Shown here: positions 54,230 through 60,131 of the stretch, piece after piece | Position numbering within the stretch: the stretch's first letter is position 1 | Layout: each line of letters begins with the position of its first letter | Assembly: GCA_964398055.1 (NCBI GenBank) | Contig: CAYNLK010000033.1 | Location: forward strand, 1-64,000 | DNA: 64,000 nt | Source: CAYNLK01 sp964398055 | Lineage (GTDB): Bacteria; Chloroflexota; Anaerolineae; 4572-78; J111 | Direction: 5' to 3' | Made by a program: the position numbers and the translations under genes | Notes under the pieces: model-generated | Database searches by the model: none | The model's input: only the letters and a program-made list of their open reading frames with translations | Told to the model about the DNA's origin: nothing

Positions 54230-54793
54230 TTATCTGGCTGCCAGGATCGCGTACAAACCCCGGCCAACTAATCCAACGGTCACCAGAATGAGACCCACGA
54301 CTATCATCAGTCTACCGGGGGTTGCCACCGCAGCGCCGCCTGTCTCAGGCAGCTCGATAGGGGCTTCGCCGACCATAACCACGGGCATCTCAGCCTCAGC
54401 CGCTACAGAAGGCAGCGCCGGCATCCCAACCCTGATCGCGGTCCAATAGTACTGCGAAATGAATCGCTCCGGGTTGGCTTGTTCGGTTCGAACAAAGTAG
54501 ACCCCAGGCGAAATTGCTTCCTCGGGTATGGTGAGTATCGTACTAAAAGTTCCAGCTGCGTTCGGCGTCACTTCTAGCGTTACCAATGCCCCTGCATTCG
54601 ATTCGGCCTGGGGGGCCAGGGTAACAATTACGTTTTGATCAGGCCAGGCGCCGCTGCCGGAAACGGTTACCTCTGTGCCAGGCCCACCATGGATCGGGTT
54701 GATGTTACTGAACAGGGATATTTCCTGGGCCAGGGCCGGGCTAGCCGCCACCAACAACGCTGCTACCAACAACAAAATCACTGCATATTTCAT
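54230..54793 (-). CDS. Secreted surface protein with C-terminal LPETG anchor
   Basis: A 187-residue protein: a signal peptide (MKYAVILLLVAALLVAASPALAQ), an Ig-like/TIG-type beta domain (about 28-120, with GTEVTVSGSGAWPDQNVIVTLAP), then LPETG (148-152), a transmembrane helix (about 161-179) and a short tail ending in AAR. This is the arrangement of sortase substrates. No sortase gene is in the window. The gene stands alone downstream of the response regulators and upstream of nrfH on the same strand. Confidence 0.8.
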   Translation of the reverse strand: MKYAVILLLVAALLVAASPALAQEISLFSNINPIHGGPGTEVTVSGSGAWPDQNVIVTLAPQAESNAGALVTLEVTPNAAGTFSTILTIPEEAISPGVYFVRTEQANPERFISQYYWTAIRVGMPALPSVAAEAEMPVVMVGEAPIELPETGGAAVATPGRLMIVVGLILVTVGLVGRGLYAILAAR

Positions 54794-54814
54794 TTGATTA
54801 CCTCCTACTTTTTA

Positions 54815-55300
54815 CTACTCTACTTTTTGTTTCAACACCCGGTTGACCGTGCGCGCCAGTTGCTCAATTCCCACCGGCTTCTCCAACCAGCCAACCACAA
54901 TCCCCTCACTCAACAGCTCTTTAGCCTCCTGGTCAACGTCTAACGGATAGGCAGTTAGCAACACCACCTTAACCGCCGGATTCTGTTCGTGCAAAATCTG
55001 GGCCAGGATTAGCCCGTCGATCTCCGGCATCCTGACATCGCTCAGCACCAGGTCAATTTTGTCTCGATGCCGGTGATACACCTCTAACGCCTCCAGGCCG
55101 TTGGAGGCAATCAAGGTCTGGTAACCCAGATACTCCAGGGCTGTCTCGATGACTTCCAGAATCGGGAGGTGGTCCTCTACGATCAGGATGACCTGGCCGC
55201 GGCCAGAGGTCGCCTGCTTCTGGGCTGCTTGAAACCACGATGTTGACGGCGGAGTCTCCTCCGCCAGTGAAACTGGGCTGACCCACTGCTTATGCATCAT
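54815..55300 (-). CDS. Receiver-domain response regulator
   Basis: A 162-residue protein with an N-terminal Ser/Thr/Gln-rich stretch and a receiver domain: VEDHL (acidic pair), LVLSDVRMPEIDG (phospho-Asp), VVLLTAYP (switch) and WLEKPVG (Lys). No output domain. The start is taken at 55300, just after the preceding gene; an in-frame codon at 55396 would overlap it by 74 bp. It is 22 bp from the upstream receiver-like gene, so the two are probably co-transcribed. Confidence 0.85.
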   Translation of the reverse strand: MMHKQWVSPVSLAEETPPSTSWFQAAQKQATSGRGQVILIVEDHLPILEVIETALEYLGYQTLIASNGLEALEVYHRHRDKIDLVLSDVRMPEIDGLILAQILHEQNPAVKVVLLTAYPLDVDQEAKELLSEGIVVGWLEKPVGIEQLARTVNRVLKQKVE

Positions 55301-55322
55301 AATGAACCGGCGGCTCCAATCT

Positions 55323-55703
55323 TTATAGTTCCGACTGAGATAACAGTTTCTCAATACTCGCCAGCAGATGCTCGGTTGGGTAGCCTTTGACGACAACCTC
55401 GTCGGCGCCGGCGATTTTGGCGACTTGTTGCTGTTGAGAATTATCGGCCAGAACGATACAGCGCGTTTGCGGCCAGTTGGCTTTGATCTGAGCCAACACG
55501 ACCTCGACCTCCTCGCCAGGCAGGGTGGAGTCTAACAAGATCAGGGTCGGGCGGCGTTGGGTTACCATCTTCAGGGCCGAAGAGTCATCGTCCGCTTGGC
55601 CCACAATCTCCAGGCGAGGAATGGTGGTTAGCAGAGCGTTCAGCGCATCGCGCAACCGGCCCGGTCTGGCTACAATTAAAGTTGACTCACCCATGGTTTT
55701 CAT
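55323..55703 (-). CDS. Divergent receiver-like domain protein
   Basis: A 126-residue receiver-fold protein: LILLDSTLPGEEVEVVL provides the phospho-Asp and VVVKGYPTEHL the Lys, but the N-terminal acidic pair is replaced (LIVARPGRL). It may therefore not be phosphorylated normally, acting instead as a pseudo-receiver. It is followed by a typical receiver protein. No kinase is nearby. Confidence 0.75.
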   Translation of the reverse strand: MKTMGESTLIVARPGRLRDALNALLTTIPRLEIVGQADDDSSALKMVTQRRPTLILLDSTLPGEEVEVVLAQIKANWPQTRCIVLADNSQQQQVAKIAGADEVVVKGYPTEHLLASIEKLLSQSEL

Positions 55704-55802
55704 CTCTATGAGGATATTTTCTCAGGCTACTTTAACTAACAGCCTATCACTTTTTAGAGCTTATTACATCAACCCAAAGACAAATGTTACCTACAACAAA
55801 AG

Positions 55803-55823
55803 ACCACTCTTAGAGTGGTTTTT
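55803..55823. terminator. Bidirectional rho-independent terminator
   Basis: A perfect 7-bp stem (ACCACTC/GAGTGGT) around TTA, with TTTTTG on the plus strand and TTTTGTTG on the minus strand. It separates the transposase remnants from the receiver genes. Confidence 0.65.
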
Positions 55824-55844
55824 GCTGGGTCAAATGACTAAGGG

Positions 55845-55891
55845 CCTATCCGAATAATAGCCGGCCGCCTCTGCGGGGTTATTCGGATAGG
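55845..55891. repeat. Palindrome CCTATCCGAATAA...TTATTCGGATAGG
   Basis: A perfect 13-bp inverted repeat with a 21-nt GC-rich loop, next to the transposase remnant. It may be the end of a small insertion element. The rest of 55704-55973 shows nothing else supportable. Confidence 0.65.
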
Positions 55892-55973
55892 CTCTAATAA
55901 GCTGTTGGCACTTTGCCTCAAGCCGTCAGGTGAATTGTGTTATTCAGGTAATGTTTAGAGCCACCCGATATGG

Positions 55974-56602
55974 CTAATCATCTCCAAAAAGTCGTTGCCG
56001 CTTTTCATGCTCGGCCAGCGGGTGTAGCGGCTCGTCCTGAGCAATGGCGAACTGCACCACCACGCCGTTGAGCCAAGGCACGGCCACCCGCTTGGCGTTC
56101 AAGCGGTCCAGCAGGAGGCGTTGGGCTTCCTGCTCGGGGAACGGATCAAAGATCACCTCAGGATATCTAGACCCAGGTCATGCTTGCCGATGCGATCAGC
56201 AAATTCCTGACCCCAATGGTCGCCGAACTCGTTGGCCAATTCGCGGGCCTCAATTTGACGATCGTCTGTCAAGTAGACCACCGGCCACCGCTTGGAAGAT
56301 TTGCCCTTTGTAGCCACCCTGTTCCAGCGGGCGATAAACCAGAGAATGATTTGCCGGGCGTTGACGCTCTGGTCGGAACAGAACAAGGCTGTCGGCAGGA
56401 AACTGTGGTCGGGGCAGCGGATCAGCATCCAGCGCAGGGCCATCGGGTCGAGGCCCTGCCGATACCACCGGGAGCAGCCGGTGGCAAACTCGATCTGTTT
56501 GGTTTCGCCTCCATACCAGGGGATGGTCAGGTGGTGCCAGGTGGTGTGGGGGTCGTTCAGCCGTTGCCCCGGACTGGGCTGTCGGGCACCCTTAGAAAAC
56601 AA
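55974..56602 (-). pseudogene. Remnants of two transposase genes
   Basis: Minus-strand frames encode pieces of transposases. The upstream piece (56153-56602) starts with a stretch typical of the C-terminal DDE region of IS701-like transposases (WYGGETKQIEFATGCSRWYRQGLDPMALRWMLIRCPDHSF...QIILWFIARW). It then switches, in the same frame, to residues resembling the C-terminus of another DDE family (RWPVVYLTDDRQIEARELANEFGDHWGQEFADRIGKHDLGLDIL); the next frame (55974-56156) continues with PEQEAQRLLLDRLNAKRVAVPW. N-terminal catalytic parts are missing and stop/frame breaks separate the pieces. No intact IS ends were identified. Confidence 0.65.
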
Positions 56603-56604
56603 AA

Positions 56605-56629
56605 GCCCGACTCAACGTCGGGCCTTTTT
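56605..56629 (-). terminator. Terminator of tRNA-Sec
   Basis: A 7-bp stem GCCCGAC/GTCGGGC with loop TCAAC, followed on the minus strand by TTTTGTTTTC, just downstream of selC. The plus strand has CTTTTTAA, so it may work both ways. Confidence 0.8.
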
Positions 56630-56633
56630 AACT

Positions 56634-56722
56634 TGGCGAGAGCGGATGGGAGTCGAACCCACCGACGCCTGCTGCTCGCAGCCGCCCACTGATTTTGAAG
56701 ACCAGGGCCGCCACCGGGCGAC
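56634..56722 (-). tRNA. selC: tRNA-Sec (selenocysteine, anticodon TCA)
   Basis: Read on the minus strand, an 86-nt body plus encoded CCA: an 8-bp acceptor stem (GGGGGCGG with CCGCTCTC, two G-U pairs), the extended D-arm typical of tRNA-Sec (GATGTCGCCCGGTGGCGG region), the anticodon loop CTTCAAA (anticodon TCA), a long variable arm, T-arm GGTGGG-TTCGACT-CCCATC and G before CCA. These features distinguish tRNA-Sec from tRNA-Ser. A promoter is at 56761-56788 and a terminator at 56605-56629. No selA, selB or selD is in the window. Confidence 0.95.
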
Positions 56723-56760
56723 ATCCGCCCCCAGATGAAATCTTGCCGTAGCTTACTGAT

Positions 56761-56788
56761 ATTCTAAACAGATTTCAGATTTTGGCAA
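56761..56788 (-). promoter_or_regulatory. Promoter of tRNA-Sec
   Basis: On the minus strand TTGCCA (56783-56788), a 16-bp spacer and TAGAAT (56761-56766), about 38 bp upstream of the tRNA 5' end. Divergent from the T-box promoter. Confidence 0.6.
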
Positions 56789-56835
56789 TTGATCCCGATA
56801 GCCTGACCTTGAGCAGCCAGTCAATTTTAAGCAAT

Positions 56836-56864
56836 TTGACACCACCTCACCTTCGTGATATATT
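56836..56864 (+). promoter_or_regulatory. Promoter of the Ile T-box leader
   Basis: TTGACA (56836-56841), a 17-bp spacer and TATATT (56859-56864), predicting a start near 56871, about 20 bp before Stem I of the T-box. Confidence 0.7.
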
Positions 56865-56890
56865 TTTGGCCTAACTTAACACCTAAAGGC

Positions 56891-57159
56891 AATGACGGAA
56901 ACGAGTAGGCAAGCTGAGATGACCAGCGAGTCCGGGCTGGTGGAAGCCGGATACATCGACCTTGCCGAAAATCCTTCCCGAGCCGCTGACCGAAAGAGCC
57001 GCGTCGAGTAGACTCAGCCGGTTGCGCCAACCGTTACCAGGGCGAGCCTATCGGAGAATGGCCTCCCGTAGGTGATGGAGAGGGTGGCAACACCAAGTTG
57101 GGTGGTACCGCGGGAAACTATTTTTGACTCTCGTCCCATAATGGGGATGGGAGTTTTTT
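56891..57159 (+). ncRNA. T-box leader, isoleucine specifier
   Basis: The T-box antiterminator sequence TGGGTGGTACCGCGG (around 57099-57113) and a terminator stem (57127-57137 with 57144-57154, 11 bp) followed by TTTTTT are clear. In Stem I, GGCAAG pairs with CTTGCC, and after the GAAA bulge the specifier codon is ATC (56971-56973), i.e. isoleucine, aligned by analogy with the glyQS specifier position. Uncharged tRNA-Ile would permit read-through into the downstream genes. The first gene downstream is the AlaX-like protein (57293); ileS starts 2.97 kb downstream. Confidence 0.9.
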
Positions 57160-57223
57160 CATTTACGATTTTGGATTTACGATTTGCGATTGGCGATTGT
57201 TATAGGTTGTCGTCAATCTTCAA

Positions 57224-57275
57224 TCGTAAATCGTCAACCCCTTCACTGCATTCCGGGGCAAGTGTCGTAAATCGT
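57224..57275. repeat. 52-bp repeat, copy 1 (T-box/alaX gap)
   Basis: A 52-bp unit bounded by 11-bp blocks (ACGATTTACGA as read on the minus strand) with a CCCC...GGGG hairpin at the centre. The reverse complement matches 62351-62402 inside ileS with 4 mismatches (92% identity by direct comparison). The surrounding 57160-57280 also carries AAATCGTAAATC strings. It sits between the T-box terminator and the alaX ribosome-binding site. Confidence 0.85.
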
Positions 57276-57292
57276 CAATCGATGGAGGTATT

Positions 57293-57997
57293 ATGACTGA
57301 ATTACTGGCCCATACCGACGCCTATCTCACAGAGTTCGATGCTACGGTGATAGCCGTCAATCCGGCTGAAAACGCCGTGGCCCTGGACCGGACCGCCTTT
57401 TATCCGGGCGGGGGCGGCCAGCCGGGTGATTATGGCTGGTTGAATGGCCAGAGCGTTGCCAAAGTTAAGCGCGAGAGCGAGCACATCTGGCATTGGCTCG
57501 AGGGGGACCTCCCGGCCGTTGGCGTAACTGTCCACGGCCAGATCGACTGGACGCGCCGTTACAAGCTGATGCGCACCCACACCGCCTTTCACATTCTGTG
57601 TGGGGTGGTATGGCGCGATTACGGCGCCCAGGTGACCGGCGGCAATATGGACGAACTCAAGGGCCGGATGGATTTTGAATTTGAAACGCTACGACATGAG
57701 TTGGTCAAGGAAATTGAAGAAAAGCTAAACGTGGAAGTGGCTGCCGCCCGGCCCGTATCCGTCCGCATATTACCCCGGCAAGAAGCCTTCCAGATTCCCG
57801 ACCTGATCCGGACCAAGATCAACCTGCTGCCGGAGGGTATTACCGAGGTGCGGGTGGTCGAAATTGAGGGGCTGGATTTGCAGGCCGACGGCGGCACCCA
57901 CGTTGCCAATACCCGCCAGGTGGGTACAATTAAAATAGCCGGCTATAAAAGCAAAGGCAAGATCAACAAGCGGATCGAGTTGGAGATTGGGGATTAA
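57293..57997 (+). CDS. AlaX-type alanyl-tRNA editing protein
   Basis: A 234-residue protein resembling freestanding AlaRS editing domains (tRNA_SAD/AlaX): FYPGGGGQPGDYGWL, then HTAFHILCGVVW (HxxxH zinc site), and DGGTHVANTRQVGTIKI. In AlaRS/AlaX the third zinc ligand is the Cys of CGGTH; here the position is Asp, so metal binding may differ. Such proteins clear Ser- or Gly-tRNA-Ala mischarging. The GGAGG ribosome-binding site is 8 bp upstream of the ATG. It is the first gene after an Ile-type T-box, unusual for an Ala-editing protein. The 52-bp repeat lies between. Confidence 0.85.
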   Translation: MTELLAHTDAYLTEFDATVIAVNPAENAVALDRTAFYPGGGGQPGDYGWLNGQSVAKVKRESEHIWHWLEGDLPAVGVTVHGQIDWTRRYKLMRTHTAFHILCGVVWRDYGAQVTGGNMDELKGRMDFEFETLRHELVKEIEEKLNVEVAAARPVSVRILPRQEAFQIPDLIRTKINLLPEGITEVRVVEIEGLDLQADGGTHVANTRQVGTIKIAGYKSKGKINKRIELEIGD

Positions 57998-58061
57998 GGG
58001 GTAGAGATTGAGACAGGTGATATTTCAGGTCGGTTAGTGTAGAATTGTGGAGGCTATCTAT

Positions 58062-58304
58062 ATGAATCCATTACTCAACCGTATTTCAATAGATCCCAAC
58101 ATTTGCTTTGGCAAGCCGTGTATTCGCGGTACCCGCATTTGGGTGGCCCTGATCCTGGATTTTCTGGCCAGCGGCACAACGATGGAAGAATTATTGGCAG
58201 ATTACCCCCAACTAACCCTGGAAGACATCCGGGCTGCTCTGGCCTATGGCGCCGAAATGTCTCGCGAACGGTATGTTGACCTTCCCATCAAGGCGGCGGC
58301 GTGA
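58062..58304 (+). CDS. DUF433 antitoxin-like protein
   Basis: An 80-residue DUF433 protein with the family motif CFGKPCIRGTRIWVALILDFLASGTTMEELLADYPQLTLEDIRAALAYGAE, a winged HTH-like fold found as antitoxin of PIN-like toxins. The ATG at 58062 has GGAGG eight bases upstream and is preferred over an upstream TTG. Its stop codon (TGA at 58302-58304) overlaps the GTG start of the next gene. Confidence 0.85.
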   Translation: MNPLLNRISIDPNICFGKPCIRGTRIWVALILDFLASGTTMEELLADYPQLTLEDIRAALAYGAEMSRERYVDLPIKAAA

Positions 58305-58676
58305 AATTCAAACTTGACGAGAATTTTGGCGTGCGTACACCACCTCTTCGAAAGCGCCGGCTATGATGTTCAGACTGTACGCCAGGAGTCGTTACAGGGG
58401 GCGACCGACGGCCAAATTTATGAGGCTTGTTGTCAGGAAGGGCGTTGCCTGGTTACGCTTGATCTCGATTTTGCTGATGTCCTGCGTTTTCCACCTCAAA
58501 AAACGGGGGGGATTGTGGTGATTCGGGTATCACGCAATCCTAGCCGGTCTCTGTTAGAAACTATGGTTACCCAATTCTTGCAAACTGTCCGGCAGATGTC
58601 TGTATACAAACAGTTGTGGATTGTTGAGATTGGGCGAATCCGAATCCACCAAGCTGAGACAGATGCAGAAGTGTAA
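58301..58676 (+). pseudogene. Frameshifted DUF5615 (PIN-like) toxin
   Basis: The gene opens at GTG 58301 (GTGA overlap with DUF433) and reads MKFKLDENFGVR, the conserved DUF5615 N-terminus with its acidic Asp/Glu, then changes frame at about 58335-58343 to continue HHLFESAGYDVQTVRQESLQGATDGQIYEACCQEGRCLVTLDLDFADVLRFPP, which contains the second conserved acidic pair. One base appears to be lost (or misread). If real, the toxin is inactive; an intact copy would form a VapBC-like pair with DUF433. Confidence 0.75.
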
Positions 58677-58793
58677 CTTGTCGATAACCGCTTCAAGCCG
58701 ATAGCAGCCGGTCAACGCCAGTTTGCGGAGGATGACAGCAGCGCCATTATCGAATTGGCCCGGCGGGAGGGACAGGTTGTGCAGCTACAATGA
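58677..58793 (+). other. Coding-like remnant
   Basis: Directly after the TAA of the DUF5615 frame, the same frame reads LVDNRFKPIAAGQRQFAEDDSSAIIELARREGQ and ends VVQLQ with a TGA. It lacks a start codon and ribosome-binding site and has a protein-like composition. It may be the 3' end of a lost gene. No family is recognised. Confidence 0.3.
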
Positions 58794-58802
58794 GAGGTCT
58801 CA

Positions 58803-60017
58803 ATGATTATCCCAGGCAAACGCAGAGCAGGCACGCCAATTTTGAAGGGGTCTGATGGTGCAATCATCAGGCCAAAGCGAATTTCTTTCACCCAAAAAAT
58901 ACTCGATGAAGGCTGGATACAAGAGCTTATTCGCGCCAATCCTGAAATTCTCCCTGTAGATGAGGTGGAATCGGTGTTCTCCCCTCCAATTTCGGTTGGC
59001 CGAGAAGTCCCAACAAAAGTGGGTTTCATTGATAACCTTTACCTGAGTCCGCAAGGGTATCTGACCATTGTTGAAACCAAGTTATGGCGTAATCCCGAAG
59101 CCCGGCGCGAAGTTGTCGGGCAAATCATTGATTATGCCAAAGAAATCAGTAAATGGTCCTTTAAAGAGTTGGAGGAGCAAGTTGGAAGTTATAATCAAAA
59201 ATATCGAAATACCAATCTCGGTGTTGTAAAAACACTTGAGCAGGATCAGGCAGAAGATTTTGATGAGCCAACGCTCATAGAAACTATCAGTCGGAATATC
59301 CGGCAGGGGCGATTCTTGCTTCTGATCGTAGGCGACGGCATTCGTGAGAGCGTTGAAGATATGGTGGAATTTTTAGCGCAAACGCCACAACTACAATTTA
59401 CTTTAGCTTTGATTGAACTCCAGATTTATGAATTGGATCAAAACCAGAACAAATCTTTCCTGATAATTCCCCAAATTGTCACAAGAACCAGAGAAATCAC
59501 GCGAGCTATTGTCAAGATTGAAGCTAAAGAAATTAAGGATATCCAAGTTGATATAGATGAGGATAACATCCTTCCCCCTAAAGAGAAATTTTTTGTTACT
59601 CTCGGTAAATCTGTGAAACCCGAACTTGTCAACTTTGCCCGCTCGATCATTGATGATTTGGAGGGACTCGGTTGTATCGTTGAATGGCATAGTGCAAGCT
59701 ACGTTATAAAACTCCCCGATCCAGGTGGAAGTAGAATAAACTTTTCGCTCATCAGCGTATATAACTGGGGTGCGATATTTGTGGGTAGTTTGGCGGATCA
59801 ATTGAATAGAGCGGGGCTTCCAAAACAAATAGGTTTGGATTATACAAAAAATACAGCCTCACTTTTCAACTATGAGGTAAGTGAAAAGGATCCTGGTTTC
59901 TGGTCCTGGAAGAATAGGGTGGAGTTGAGTCAACTACAGGAAAAATATGATGAATTTAGAGCTGAGTTGCAGCAGACCATTAACAAAATTAGAAAAGCAT
60001 CCAACGAGGAAATATAG
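58803..60017 (+). CDS. PD-(D/E)XK nuclease-like protein
   Basis: A 404-residue protein with a PD-(D/E)XK nuclease core: GFIDNLYLSPQGYLTIVETKLWRNPEARREVVGQIIDYAKE, giving D77, E91-x-K93 and Q107. The rest is mixed alpha/beta (about 120-404), including VRELIKLNLQ-unlike regions of unknown fold. The codon use is visibly richer in A+T than the neighbouring genes, suggesting horizontal origin. GAGAGGT lies four bases before the ATG. Similar proteins are often near defence genes, but the function is not known. It lies between the DUF433/DUF5615 pair and ileS. Confidence 0.75.
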   Translation: MIIPGKRRAGTPILKGSDGAIIRPKRISFTQKILDEGWIQELIRANPEILPVDEVESVFSPPISVGREVPTKVGFIDNLYLSPQGYLTIVETKLWRNPEARREVVGQIIDYAKEISKWSFKELEEQVGSYNQKYRNTNLGVVKTLEQDQAEDFDEPTLIETISRNIRQGRFLLLIVGDGIRESVEDMVEFLAQTPQLQFTLALIELQIYELDQNQNKSFLIIPQIVTRTREITRAIVKIEAKEIKDIQVDIDEDNILPPKEKFFVTLGKSVKPELVNFARSIIDDLEGLGCIVEWHSASYVIKLPDPGGSRINFSLISVYNWGAIFVGSLADQLNRAGLPKQIGLDYTKNTASLFNYEVSEKDPGFWSWKNRVELSQLQEKYDEFRAELQQTINKIRKASNEEI

Positions 60018-60033
60018 TAGATCCAAATTTGCC

Positions 60034-60086
60034 GTAGGCGGGCATCCCAATGCCCGCCCGCAGAGGCATAGGGATGCCTCTGCTAC
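60034..60086. repeat. Double-hairpin palindromic repeat GTAG...CTAC
   Basis: Two adjacent perfect hairpins (GGCGGGCA/TGCCCGCC at 60037-60058; GCAGAGGCAT/ATGCCTCTGC at 60060-60083) enclosed by GTAG and CTAC. A degraded relative is at 948-1000. It lies just upstream of ileS and would be in the 5' leader of that gene. Confidence 0.7.
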
Positions 60087-60131
60087 CAAAAATTGGATAT
60101 ACTGAGACTGTTTACATCAGGAGCAAACCCC

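Noticed and set aside
56180..56738. Plus-strand frames over the transposase remnant and tRNA-Sec
   Set aside because: They run antisense through selC and the transposase and have no recognisable protein features.
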